The position numbers and the translations under genes are program-made. From NCBI GenBank assembly GCA_028290285.1, contig JAQGKD010000009.1:1-64000 (forward strand): 64,000 nucleotides of DNA, in the 5' to 3' direction. Of this stretch, positions 54,172 through 62,875 are shown piece after piece (position 1 is the first letter of the stretch; every line of letters starts with the position of its first letter). Under the pieces are notes generated by a model. It was not told the DNA's origin and made no database searches. It saw only the letters and a list, made by a program, of their open reading frames with translations. This DNA is from Hyphomicrobiales bacterium (GTDB taxonomy: Bacteria; Pseudomonadota; Alphaproteobacteria; Rhizobiales; Beijerinckiaceae).

Positions 54172-54786
54172 TCACTCAGTTGGCTCTGACAGCTCATCCA
54201 AGAAGCCGAGCCGGATAGTTTCTGCGTTGGTCAGTTTTGACAATGGTACTTCAAAAAACTGGAATGCGTCGCCCAATTTCGGCTGGCAACATTGAGGCTG
54301 GAGCGGCTCTTTAGCCTCCAGTTCGGTGGGCCCGACGAGGTGGCTTTGAGACCACGCCCAAAGAGCGATAAGCGCCGCCTCAGCCCGGTTGTGATCCTGC
54401 TGGCGGCGGAAAAGCGCCTTCTGTTCCGGCCATAGCTTGACGGCTAATTCACAGGATCGTCGCTTGTCAGAAGTCAGGTAGAGGCTACTTTTCCAAGCGA
54501 TCGGCGCGACAATGTGCACCCGCAACTCCAAAAGCTGAACAACAGCTAAAAGCACGCCGTGGGCCACTCCGAGTTTTATACCCCGTCCTCCAGGCGCACC
54601 GGCTCGCTCTATAACCACTAGGTCGGGCCGGAGCTGAATCAGCAGCTTTTTAAGAGCGAGCGGGCAAACGTTGCCCGATGAAAGGGGCATGTCGTGAACA
54701 GACTCAAGCTGGTCCGGCGCGGTCGTCAATGCCAATGCTCCCGTTATTCCGGGATCGCAACCAAGGATGCGTGTCAGTTTTAACAC
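54172..54786 (-). CDS. RuvC-like Holliday-junction resolvase/nuclease
   Basis: A 204-residue protein of the RuvC/RNase H-like fold, resembling mobile-element resolvases rather than the housekeeping RuvC. Acidic active-site positions are visible: Asp in ILGCDPGITGALAL, Glu in LVVIERAGAPGGRG and the C-terminal pair in QDHNRAEAALIALW. The GTG start at 54786 stands 4 bp after a perfect AAGGAGGT site; an ATG at 54813 lacks a ribosome site. The C-terminal tail beyond residue 165 is not conserved in known relatives. It lies 90 bp downstream of a tyrosine recombinase gene on the same strand. Confidence 0.75.
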   Translation of the reverse strand: MLKLTRILGCDPGITGALALTTAPDQLESVHDMPLSSGNVCPLALKKLLIQLRPDLVVIERAGAPGGRGIKLGVAHGVLLAVVQLLELRVHIVAPIAWKSSLYLTSDKRRSCELAVKLWPEQKALFRRQQDHNRAEAALIALWAWSQSHLVGPTELEAKEPLQPQCCQPKLGDAFQFFEVPLSKLTNAETIRLGFLDELSEPTE

Positions 54787-54902
54787 CTTACCTCCTTCAT
54801 CCGGCGCTCCCATGATTGAGCGCTCTTCCGCGCAGCCTCTACCATTCCTCTAAAGTCCAGATCGTCGCGCTGGCCGCGGCGTGTCCCTGCAAAAAGACAA
54901 AG

Positions 54903-55634
54903 TCAGCACAAACCGTCACCGCCGAGCCCCTTTCTTCCGAACTTTCGGAACGCGCGAATCCTTGGCGGAGAGGGCCGGATCGTTCCCGGGCGCCTTTGAC
55001 TAAGATGCTGCACGATTTTAGGCGCAGGCTGAGCTTCCGCCCACGACATCTGCGGGGCCGGCCCCCACAGACCGCGCGCCAGCGCATCAGCTTGCGGCGA
55101 AGAATCTATGTACAACTCGGTCGTGGCGAGACTGGCATGCCCGACGAGTTTCTGAACGTCTTTCAGCGACGCCCCGAACGATTGCGCCGTCCGAGCGGCA
55201 GCTGTGGTAAAGCTACGGCGGCCCGAATGCGATGAACAGTTAGGTAGGCCGGCAAGAACATACCAACGTTTCAGGCTCGCTTGCACACTATCGCTGGTTG
55301 CAGGTTTTCCACGCTGGCTCCAGAAGATCGGTCCCGCTTGCCAGCCGTCGTGGTCAAGGTGGTCTCGGAGGTGAGCGCGCAAGATGTCAGGCATCGGAAA
55401 CGGCCGGGCGCGGCCGTTCTTAGCCCCGCGCCGGTTTACTTGTAACACGTTGTCGAGCTGGCCCGTCGCATCGGTTACGTCACGGAGCTCAAGATGTGCG
55501 ACTTCATTAGCCCTCAGCCCGCAGAGGAACGTTAACTCGATAAAAAGCCTATCGCGCAAAGGTTGAGTAGAAAATCGCATAATTACTTCTACGACGAGAT
55601 GAAACTGTTCATTGGTGATAACTTTTGCAGACAT
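54903..55634 (-). CDS. Tyrosine recombinase, catalytic-domain type
   Basis: A 243-residue recombinase consisting almost only of the catalytic domain. The active-site set is present: Arg in FLCGLRANEVAHL, the HxxR box in SSHSGRRSFTT, His in LVGHASLATT and Tyr in TELYIDSSPQ. An N-terminal core-binding domain is lacking, since the catalytic part begins within 40 residues of the start. The C-terminal 50 residues are Pro/Arg-rich and unrelated. The ATG follows AGAGGATG. It may act with the larger integrase or belong to a different, older element. Confidence 0.85.
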   Translation of the reverse strand: MSAKVITNEQFHLVVEVIMRFSTQPLRDRLFIELTFLCGLRANEVAHLELRDVTDATGQLDNVLQVNRRGAKNGRARPFPMPDILRAHLRDHLDHDGWQAGPIFWSQRGKPATSDSVQASLKRWYVLAGLPNCSSHSGRRSFTTAAARTAQSFGASLKDVQKLVGHASLATTELYIDSSPQADALARGLWGPAPQMSWAEAQPAPKIVQHLSQRRPGTIRPSPPRIRAFRKFGRKGLGGDGLC

Positions 55635-56253
55635 GATACATCCTCTCTTGTTATTGTGCGTAAACGAGGCTTGGCGCCGCTCATAAGCATCTCGCGTATC
55701 GAGACTTGCTGCCCCGATGTAGTCTGACGTAAAGGGCAGGCCACAGACGGAGGTATCGTTAGATAAGTGAAACTGAATATACTCTACAGAGAATCTTTTA
55801 AGACAGTTTACTGCACAACGGCACTGCCCCCGCCAGACATACTGTCTCTCTGTTCACACGAAACGACGCGCCTCGATTCCGACCGCTGAATCCGCTGTGC
55901 TTCGGCTTCGGCCCGTGCGTGCCACGCCCAGGGCTAGGAACCTGTATTCAGACTCTGGTCTCCATTTTCTTGTGCGATTTAGAGTACATTTTTGTACAAT
56001 TTTTGGTCGGGTCTTCCCCTTCCCTCACCCCTCTTCAGACTCTGAAAGATAATTTTCTAATCCAGCCATCTCTCACCGCGCGAATGCGTTATCCGGGTTC
56101 ATATTGCTTTGCTAAAGCCGATATTAGACCTAATTTCTGGCGAATCAACTAAAAATTATCCTTGGTATACTTTGATTTCGCTTAAGCATACTTCGCAATC
56201 TTAACAGGCGCACGTTTACGGCGTTTAGAATTTCCTAATGTGGTGGGTCACGC
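55635..56253. other. No recognisable gene
   Basis: About 620 bp, AT-rich from 55980 to 56230, with several short frames lacking ribosome sites. It probably holds the promoter of the recombinase gene on its left. No tRNA or repeat was seen. Confidence 0.4.
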
Positions 56254-56445
56254 CTATTGGGCAAGAGGTAGGAGGACTCCCACGATGTAGGATAAAGTTC
56301 CTGGACCCCGCGCCCGCAGTGATAGGCGTAAATTCCTCCAAGGAGAAGATGTAGCACTATCAACGATGTTAGCCTCAGCTTTGGGACGATTCCCGACAGA
56401 GCTAAGATGCCGCTGCAGCGCCAGCGCCTCGCCTTCACTTGGCAT
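56254..56445 (-). CDS. Possible small protein coupled to the excisionase-like gene
   Basis: A 63-codon frame starting MPSEGEALALQRHLSSVGNR and ending VGVLLPLAQ. Its ATG overlaps the stop of the upstream HTH gene by one base (TGATG), a typical coupling signal. There is no recognisable domain, and codon use is unconvincing. It may be real but could equally be chance. Confidence 0.25.
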   Translation of the reverse strand: MPSEGEALALQRHLSSVGNRPKAEANIVDSATSSPWRNLRLSLRARGPGTLSYIVGVLLPLAQ

Positions 56446-56762
56446 CAGCCCCGAAGTTCTCTGTCCCGCTGCCAATCCAATGCTGCGTCGCGTGCTACAT
56501 ATCGGCGACGCCCTACATGGAACGTTCGTGGCCCCTCCCCCGCCGCCAGGAGTTTGTAAAACTTCGATCTGCTGAGCCGGTACAGTCTGCCGAATTCAGT
56601 GACGGTGACGGCGCCAATTTCGACCGCCGCGACAGCCGCGCGTGGTTCTTTGTGGGGAATGGGGGCGATTAGATCAGCGCCCTCGGCTAAACTCGGTGCC
56701 TTGCTCCGATTTGGCGAATCAACGTCAACTTGACGCCTACGGCGCGTACTCGAATTGACCAC
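56445..56762 (-). CDS. Excisionase-like helix-turn-helix protein
   Basis: A 105-residue protein with a C-terminal winged HTH of the AlpA/HTH_17 type: VTVTEFGRLYRLSRSKFYKL, LAAGEGPRTFHVGRRRYV and DAALDWQRD. Such proteins act as recombination directionality factors or regulators in phages and islands. The N-terminal 45 residues are basic and disordered. The GTG start at 56762 has a perfect AGGAGGT site with 7-bp spacing. Within the island it may direct excision by one of the recombinases. Confidence 0.75.
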   Translation of the reverse strand: MVNSSTRRRRQVDVDSPNRSKAPSLAEGADLIAPIPHKEPRAAVAAVEIGAVTVTEFGRLYRLSRSKFYKLLAAGEGPRTFHVGRRRYVARDAALDWQRDRELRG

Positions 56763-57213
56763 GGCTTACCTCCTGACCAGAAAATCTGAGATGAGGGTAC
56801 TGGAATACGGCGCACTGTCAAGTAATTATTTAAAATTGATCAAAACTGTTATCCGACACGTGAGTAGCTTTCAGCTTAATTGCACGACAACTTTGTTAAC
56901 TCTAAAGAACTTCGACGTCATAATAATTGACATTACCGTAATCACGTGATTAGATTGGCAACAATACTAACATTTCAGTTGCTTACATGTATCGTGAGCG
57001 ACCAGAGCAACATTATTGTCCTGACGTACTGAGGTAACCTCCTCATTTTACTTATGTTGACCGTGTTGTGGCTGGGGCATCCCCCGGTACACTGGGAGCG
57101 CCAAGACTTGCACATGGTCAGGGGCCACGGCCGATCGGGTAAGAATGCCCTGTTCAGGTCGCTCCGGCGAGCGCTGGAGCGGCAAAGCACGTGACCATTC
57201 CTGATCAGGGCGC
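56763..57213. other. No recognisable gene; AT-rich segment
   Basis: 450 bp. The left two-thirds (56790-57050) is the most AT-rich part of the window; from about 57060 the GC content jumps to core-genome level. The sharp change looks like a joint between DNA of different origin. Confidence 0.45.
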
Positions 57214-57825
57214 GTGCTCACGCGGTTCAACGGCGGCTCCGGCACGCCGATCACGACCATCAACGAGGTCAAGAAGGCGGGCATCCACGAGTTGGTATTC
57301 TGCAGGGTACGCCATCAGCAGCGCGCGCTCTCGAACCTCTACAGGGTCGAGTTCGATGCCGCCGAGATTGGCTACAATCATGGGGTCACGCTAGTCGAAC
57401 TCGGGCCGGCTGGCCCGCGCAGCGAACACATCCGCATCGCGCGAACCGTGCCCTGCGTCCGGCTGCCGGAAACCGGGTCCCTGACATTGTCCGAACTCCC
57501 GGGCGCCATCGCCGCGCTCGAACTCGATCCGGTCTGCGAGAAGGACAAGCGCCCGTTCGTCTATGCGGTTCTGAATCCCGATGGACCCGCAGCCGGTCTC
57601 TCCGGCGAGGTCCAGCGCGTGCTGGAAGAGCACCCGCTGCGCTGCGCCGGCGTGAAGATCGAGAGGCCGGCGCGCGCGGACAGCCAGATAGCCTCGGAGC
57701 CCTCAAGAAGCCTAGCGGAATGCGATCCCGCCGAGTTGTTCGAAAAGGCCTTCGCCGCAGCGCACGGTGAGGCGCCGGGCGCCCAGCACCGGCTGGCTTT
57801 CGAGTCGATCCGAACGGGAGAATGA
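57214..57825 (+). pseudogene. SbcD nuclease, C-terminal fragment with foreign N-terminus
   Basis: An open frame of 203 codons. From about 57365 it reads as the C-terminal capping part of exonuclease SbcD: EIGYNHGVTLVELGPAGPRS, RTVPCVRLPETGSLTLSELP, FVYAVLNPDGPAAGLSGEVQ and DPAELFEKAFAAAHGE. The metallophosphoesterase domain that carries catalysis is absent; the first 50 residues (RFNGGSGTPITTINEVKKAG) are unrelated. The stop overlaps the SbcC fragment start by 4 bp, as in a native sbcDC operon. Inactive as a nuclease. Confidence 0.75.
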
Positions 57826-58343
57826 GCATGCGCATTCTCGCCATTCGCGGATGCAATTTGAACAGCCTGGCCGATGCCTTCGAGATCGACTTCACGTCCG
57901 AGCCGCTGCGCTCGGCCGGGTTGTTCGTCATCACGGGCGATACGGGCGCCGGGAAATCCACCATTCTCGATGCGCTCTGCCTGGCGCTTTACGGCGAGTG
58001 CCCGCGCCTGAAGTCGGGCGAAGGAAAAGAAGCTGTCGTCGATCCCGGCGGCGAGATGCAGGCGAATGACGCGCGCTCCTGCCTGCGCAAGGGCGCCGCC
58101 AGCGGCTATGCCGAAGTGGATTATTTGGGCAATGACGGCGTCCGCTATCAGGCAAGATGGGCGGCGCGCCGCGCGCATAACAGGTCCGACGGCAAGCTGC
58201 AGCAAGCTGAAAGGAGCCTCAAGAACCTCGAAACGAAACCTGTCGAAGCTGCGAACGACACTTTCGTGCGCGAACGCGTGCCGCAGACGACCGGCCTGAC
58301 CTATGAGGAATGCCGACCGCTTAGCAGGATGCGTCCGCACTGA
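57822..58343 (+). pseudogene. SbcC ATPase, N-terminal fragment
   Basis: 173 codons matching the N-terminal ATPase lobe of exonuclease subunit SbcC (about 1100 residues when whole). MRILAIRGCNLNSLADAFEI, the Walker A VITGDTGAGKSTILDALCLA and RYQARWAARRAHNRSDGKLQ are clear. Similarity stops at TTGLTYEE near 58310, where the frame continues into unrelated sequence. The coiled coil, zinc hook and C-terminal lobe are missing, so the protein cannot function. Confidence 0.85.
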
Positions 58344-58558
58344 GATACTGCCAGAACTGGCGACGAGATTGGTAAGTGCAAAGTGAGGTGATGAACTCCC
58401 GGCGAACCGCAAGCCCAGGCTATTCCGAACCCTGGCCGGCGCCCCGAGCGCGTGGAGCTGATGAGAAACCTGGGACGCGGATAACATCATGGCCAGCGAG
58501 CTGGACCTCGCATTCAACAGGCCGGACATATGACCGCAATCGCCAAAGAGTCGTCGCG
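58344..58558. other. No recognisable gene
   Basis: 215 bp between the SbcC fragment and the degenerate IS3 copy; no IS end repeat could be found. Confidence 0.4.
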
Positions 58559-59445
58559 TTACAAAGTGCTTGCCAAGCGCGGCCGTCCAATATGGTCAGG
58601 GTTGCGCAGCCGATCGCCTGTTGCGGCGAGATTGGCGGCGGAGCCTGCGGGCGTGGCGTAGCCCAAAGCCGAATGCGAGCGCCGATGATTGTAGTCGACC
58701 CAAGTGTCGACTTTTCGCTCTGGCATGGTCGAGCCCGAAGAACAGACTCTCATTGAGAAGCTCGTCACGCATCCGGCCGTTGAAGCTCTCGCAAAATCCA
58801 TTCTGCATCGGCTTCCCCGGCGCAATAGAATGCCAGACGATCTTGTTGTCCTGCGCCCAGGACAGCATTGCGTCCGAGGTGAACTCGGTCCCGTTGTTAG
58901 AGACGATCAGGCCCGGCTTGCCGCGCCGCTCGATCAACTTGGTGAGCTCACGGCCACGCGGCGGCCCGAGATCGAAGTGTCCGGGATCGCCGCAAGACAT
59001 TCCCGCGTGAGGTCATCGACGACGTTCAGGATGCGGAACCGGCGCCCGTTCGAGAACTGGTCGTGGACAAAATCAAGGGACCACCGGGCGTTGGCCTGCG
59101 CCCGGACGAGTATCGGCGCCCGGTTTCCCACAGCCCGCCGGCGGGCCTGGCGCTTTCGTACCGTGAGACCTTCTTCGCGATGCAGCCGGTAGATGCGGTT
59201 GACCCGAGAGGCCTCGCCGTCCCGCCTCAGCAGGATGAACAACCGTCGGTAGACGAAGCGTCGACGCGCGTTGGCAAGGTCACGCAACCGGCCGCGCAGG
59301 TCCGTGTCCGGCAGCCGGCAGGATCGGGTAACGGACCATCGTCCGATCCGCCCCCTAGAGGCTGCAGGCCCGACGTTCCAACAGTCTCATCGCAGCCTGT
59401 GGATGCATGCCGACACGGGCTTGGCCGCCCTCGCGGCGAGCCTGC
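58559..59445 (-). pseudogene. Degenerate IS3-family OrfB, second copy
   Basis: A decayed relative of the intact OrfB at 53.0-53.9 kb, in opposite orientation. Segments in three frames line up with it: [20 protein letters not shown] and [20 protein letters not shown] (59287-58934), GLIVSNNGTEFTSDAMLSWA and [20 protein letters not shown] (59000-58700), then DYNHRRSHSALGYATPAGSA. An in-frame stop and at least two frameshifts are present, the second catalytic Asp is Asn here, and OrfA is missing. The N-terminal homology begins near 59445. Confidence 0.85.
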
Positions 59446-59683
59446 AGCCTAGGCCACATTATTTGATGTTTTACGACTGTTCTTTCAGCTTCTTCCGGGA
59501 ACAACGCTGAGGCGAAGAGAAAGCCGCGCAGCGGCCTTTCGAAAACCCAACGCGCGATGGCCGAGCACGTAATGATTTCTGGCAGCCGCTTCATAGATGT
59601 TCGCGCGGATATGGTCTCCAGGCGGGCTCAGCGACGTGACACTTGGGGTCTTCGAAGCGAATGCCCTGCAGAGCTAAGCCGTG

Positions 59684-59749
59684 GCGCGAACCGTGCCCTG
59701 CATCCGACTGCCGGAAGCGGGGTCCCTGACATTCTCCGAATTCCCGGGC
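59684..59749 (+). pseudogene. Second, isolated sbcD fragment
   Basis: 66 bp that align without gaps to 57439-57504 of the SbcD remnant with about six mismatches, encoding ARTVPCIRLPEAGSLTFSEF. The frame continues to 60070 but the rest is not SbcD-like. It comes from a different sbcD allele. Confidence 0.7.
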
Positions 59750-60104
59750 AGCGTACCAGCGATAGATGAAACTCGCGCGCACGCGGACGGCTCGGCCACA
59801 CTCATCTGCCTAGAAGCTGGCCTGAGCTCCCGGTCCTTGAAGCCCGATCTCGGAGGTACACATCAATGCAAGCTTCGCGTCGGTAGGCGCCCTTCTGCGC
59901 GGCAGAACTTCGCACGTTGCCGAACACGCCGCCAAAAGCCAGCCTCAAATTCAATCACTGTTTTCGCATTTCCTCTGTCGCTGCAGAAACCGGGCTTACT
60001 ACGTCTGGAAGGACACAGGCGCGCCACAAGACGCTTTTATCGAAACGCCGCAACCTTGTCGGCGTCTTGAGATTGCGGGTCTTTGCGGGGCAGTCGTGTC
60101 GGGA
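59750..60104. other. No recognisable gene
   Basis: 355 bp downstream of the catabolic operon. The last part presumably carries its terminator, but no GC hairpin with a T tract was found. Confidence 0.4.
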
Positions 60105-60533
60105 TCATACTGCTTCAAAATTTGTGACATGAAACACGGGCAACGTAAGCTCATTTGAAATGTCATCGAAGAGAATACATACGTCCTGCCCACACCTTAT
60201 CCGGTCAAACGGCAACCCGCTGATCCGACCTAACATCCGCGGCCCCTCTTGTAGTTCGATCAGCGCGACGCAGTAAGGGATCTCGTCAGAAAAACCGGGA
60301 TGGTAGCTTCGATGGAAGTTTACGAAGCTGAAGATCCGACCTTGCCCGCTGGCCATCTCCCATTTGATGGAAAGCGACCGGCATAAGGGGCAGGTAACCG
60401 TCGGCGGAAACCATGTGTGACCGCAGTCGGAGCATCTGAGCAGAAGGAGTTTATGTTCTCGGAGACCTTGCCAGAACGGCCGAGATTCCAGGGAGGGAAC
60501 TGGGATCGGCTTGGCATACGGAGCCATGGTCAT
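60105..60533 (-). CDS. DUF35 zinc-ribbon/OB-fold protein
   Basis: A 142-residue acyl-CoA-associated protein of the DUF35 family. The N-terminal helix (ESRPFWQGLREHKLLLLRC) is followed by a rubredoxin-like zinc ribbon with four cysteines (RCSDCGHTWFPPTVTCPLCR) and an OB-fold (GRIFSFVNFHRSYHPGF, IPYCVALIELQEGPRMLGRI). DUF35 proteins are obligate partners of thiolase-fold enzymes, as in the steroid side-chain aldolase Ltp2/ChsH2 and HMG-CoA synthase complexes. The start overlaps the thiolase-like gene stop by 4 bp (ATGA), so the two are very likely subunits of one complex. It is the last gene of the operon. Confidence 0.9.
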   Translation of the reverse strand: MTMAPYAKPIPVPSLESRPFWQGLREHKLLLLRCSDCGHTWFPPTVTCPLCRSLSIKWEMASGQGRIFSFVNFHRSYHPGFSDEIPYCVALIELQEGPRMLGRISGLPFDRIRCGQDVCILFDDISNELTLPVFHVTNFEAV

Positions 60534-61702
60534 GCCCTCCCGAGAATCAGCGTCGAGTGGCAGACTGCGTTGCCCCCGTGACCGCTGATGAGCGCGAATT
60601 CCGCACCGGCTACCTGACCGTCCACCTCGTACCGTCCTTGCAACTGACGGACCCCCTCAACGATCTGCAGCATGCCTTCCACATGAGCTTCGGACAACTG
60701 GCCGCCTGACGTGTTCGTGGGCAGCCGACCGCCGAGTTTCAGACTTCCATCGTTCACAAATGCGGCGCCTTCGCCTTTACCGCAGAAGCCGTAGTCTTCC
60801 AGCTGCGCTAACACCATGTAAGTAAAGCAGTCGTAGAGCTGAGCGGTGCTAATATGTTGCGGTCCCAGTCCTGCCATCGAGTAAGCGCGCTGCCCACTTT
60901 CTCGGGCCGACGTCGCAACCATGTGATCCGCCTGAACCCATCCGGTCGTGTTATTGAAAGTCCCGAAGCCCTTGATCAACACGGGATTCGATCGAACGTC
61001 CCGAGCCCGATCGGCAGTCGTCACTACTACGGCGCCCGCTCCATCCGTCACCAAACTGCAGTCGAAGAGTCCGAGAGGATCCACGATCAGCCGTGCGGAG
61101 AAGTAGTCTTCGAGGGTCAACTGCTCGCGCATAACGGCATCAGGATTGCGCGCGGCGTGTTCCCGGAATGAAATTGCGATAGAGGCGAAATCAGCCCGCG
61201 TCGTGCCGTAAAGATGCATATGACGCCTCGCGCCCAAAGCATGTGGGGCGACCGCGCCGAAGTAGCCAAATTCCGGCCCATGTTCCTTAGGCCGCTGATC
61301 CGCTGGGACCAGGTTCGGAGTCATTTCTGATCTTCCCGAACGCGCACGGGATCGAGACCAGCTGTCGCGCCCGTACCCGCAGACGACGACAGCCGCTAAC
61401 CCAGCCTCGATCGCCATAACGGCAAGAATGATGGACAAGATCTGGCTTGCACCGCCATTATCGAGGGTAGTGCTGAAGCCGGCGTTGATCCCGAGCCGGG
61501 CGGCCATAAGCTGGTGATGCGAATAGACGTCGTCAGGTCCCCGGCATATAACGCCGTCGACCTCACAGTTTGGTATCCCAGCTTCGTCGAGTGCTTCCTT
61601 CATCGCGACTTCCAGCAAGGAAAGTGGACCGAGGTCTGGCACCCGTCCTAGCGGACTTTTGCCGGTGCCGACGATAGCGTATTTGTCACGAAGCGGGCTC
61701 AA
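60530..61702 (-). CDS. Thiolase-fold enzyme lacking the nucleophilic cysteine (SCP-x/Ltp-like)
   Basis: A 390-residue thiolase-superfamily protein of the lipid-transfer-protein branch. At the position of the acyl-accepting Cys the sequence reads TTLDNGGASQILSI, so the nucleophile is absent. The downstream features remain: YDCFTYMVLAQLEDYGFCGK, LPTNTSGGQLSEAHVEGM and the His in ISGHGGNAVCHSTLILGRA. Loss of the Cys plus an adjacent DUF35 gene is the pattern of Ltp2-type retro-aldolases, which cleave C-C bonds of CoA thioesters. The start is TTG, overlapping the CoA-transferase stop (TTGA). Substrate unknown. Confidence 0.88.
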   Translation of the reverse strand: MSPLRDKYAIVGTGKSPLGRVPDLGPLSLLEVAMKEALDEAGIPNCEVDGVICRGPDDVYSHHQLMAARLGINAGFSTTLDNGGASQILSIILAVMAIEAGLAAVVVCGYGRDSWSRSRARSGRSEMTPNLVPADQRPKEHGPEFGYFGAVAPHALGARRHMHLYGTTRADFASIAISFREHAARNPDAVMREQLTLEDYFSARLIVDPLGLFDCSLVTDGAGAVVVTTADRARDVRSNPVLIKGFGTFNNTTGWVQADHMVATSARESGQRAYSMAGLGPQHISTAQLYDCFTYMVLAQLEDYGFCGKGEGAAFVNDGSLKLGGRLPTNTSGGQLSEAHVEGMLQIVEGVRQLQGRYEVDGQVAGAEFALISGHGGNAVCHSTLILGRA

Positions 61703-62856
61703 CGGCAGTGCTCCGCCGGGGCGTCCGTCTCCGATGCAAAATACGCATCGGTATCAGATCCGAGTACGGGGGCCGGGCTATGAATCTCAGTTGGCGTCGC
61801 TGACATTCGGGCTCCATTGCGGATGTAGCTGACCTCACCCCGCTCTGGATGTTCAAGGCGCACCTGCATTCCGAGTGCCTTCACTTGTTCGTCGGAGAAA
61901 ACCTCCTTCATGTCGTAGATTGCTGCACTCGGAACATCTTCTCTCTGAAGTGCGTCCAGCCACTGCGCCCTAGCTCCTGTTGCAAACACGGCCGCGAGCT
62001 CCTGTTCGAGCTCGGTGTAGTTCGCGATGCGGTCTGTACGCTGGGCAAACCTCGGGTCGCCCCCCCACTGAGGGCGATCTATTGCACGCAGGAGCCCAAC
62101 CCAGAACTTCTTCGGCGATGAGAGGTGAATTACGAACGGTAAGCCGTCTCCGGCGCTGAACGCGAAGACCTGAGCGGAATAAGTCCTCGTCGCTCTGCTC
62201 GACACTTGCCCCGCGTTGAGGTACCGCGTGGCGTTCTCTCCGACAAAGGAGAGCGTGGACTCGATGAGGGATGTATCAACCCGCTGGCCGAGGCCGCTTC
62301 GCTCGCGGGCGTACAACGCGGCAAGGATGGCGTTGCAGGCCACCATGCCAGCCAGGTGATCTGATATTGACACACCCATTGCCTTTGGGTTTCCCTGGTC
62401 AGTCAAAAGGCTGAGCATTCCGCTCATTGCCTGGCCAATGGTGTCGTACCCGGGTCTGTTCGCATAAGGGCCGAAATTGCCAAAGCCGGTAATCGAACAA
62501 TAAATCAACCGAGGGTTTTCGGCGCGAAGAGAATCATATCCAAGGCCATACCGATCGAGCACGCCGGTGCGATAATTCTCGACCACAACGTCGCTGCGCG
62601 CGATCAAGCCGCGTATATCTGCCCGACCGCGCGCCGTCTTCAAGTCCGCAACAACACTCTTTTTATTGCGATTAACGGAGTCAAAGAAGGGGTTCATAGC
62701 CCCTGCTCCCCAGGCCCGAAACGGATCCCCACCGTCCGGCGATTCGACCTTGACGATCTCCGCTCCATAATCCGCCAGGATCATGGAAGCGTAAGGGCCA
62801 CTCACATAGCTTGCGAGCTCGACCACCCTGATACCGGACAATGCACCAGCCATCAT
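61699..62856 (-). CDS. Family III CoA-transferase (CaiB/BaiF)
   Basis: A 385-residue CoA-transferase. Family features are LSGIRVVELASYVSGPYASM, LADYGAEIVKVESPDGGDPF, NRNKKSVVADLKTARGRADI, DVVVENYRTGVLDRYGLGYD, PRLIYCSITGFGNFGPYANR, the catalytic Asp in KAMGVSISDHLAGMVACNAI and GLGQRVDTSLIEST. It forms an aspartyl-CoA thioester and moves CoA between carboxylic acids. In this operon it probably activates the acid made by the upstream carboxylase-like or hydrolase-like step. It lies 19 bp after the hydantoinase-B-like gene. Confidence 0.94.
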   Translation of the reverse strand: MMAGALSGIRVVELASYVSGPYASMILADYGAEIVKVESPDGGDPFRAWGAGAMNPFFDSVNRNKKSVVADLKTARGRADIRGLIARSDVVVENYRTGVLDRYGLGYDSLRAENPRLIYCSITGFGNFGPYANRPGYDTIGQAMSGMLSLLTDQGNPKAMGVSISDHLAGMVACNAILAALYARERSGLGQRVDTSLIESTLSFVGENATRYLNAGQVSSRATRTYSAQVFAFSAGDGLPFVIHLSSPKKFWVGLLRAIDRPQWGGDPRFAQRTDRIANYTELEQELAAVFATGARAQWLDALQREDVPSAAIYDMKEVFSDEQVKALGMQVRLEHPERGEVSYIRNGARMSATPTEIHSPAPVLGSDTDAYFASETDAPAEHCR

Positions 62857-62875
62857 GATACCAGATTAGAGATCA

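Larger units (their letters stand above)
48387..60104. mobile_element. Degenerate integrated island
   Basis: From the broken glycosyltransferase to the start of the catabolic operon, gene density falls, GC drops in several stretches and mobile functions dominate: two tyrosine recombinases, an excisionase-like protein, a RuvC-like nuclease, IS3 and IS5 family transposases and truncated sbcCD. The left end is the glycosyltransferase/integrase junction. The right end is not defined; the catabolic operon may itself be cargo. No tRNA is present at the left junction. Confidence 0.65.

Noticed and set aside
55919-56152. 77-codon plus-strand frame
   Set aside because: AT-rich region, no ribosome site, no motif.
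49739-57213. CRISPR array or toxin-antitoxin pair in the gene-poor island
   Set aside because: No regularly spaced repeats; no paired small genes with known toxin or antitoxin features.
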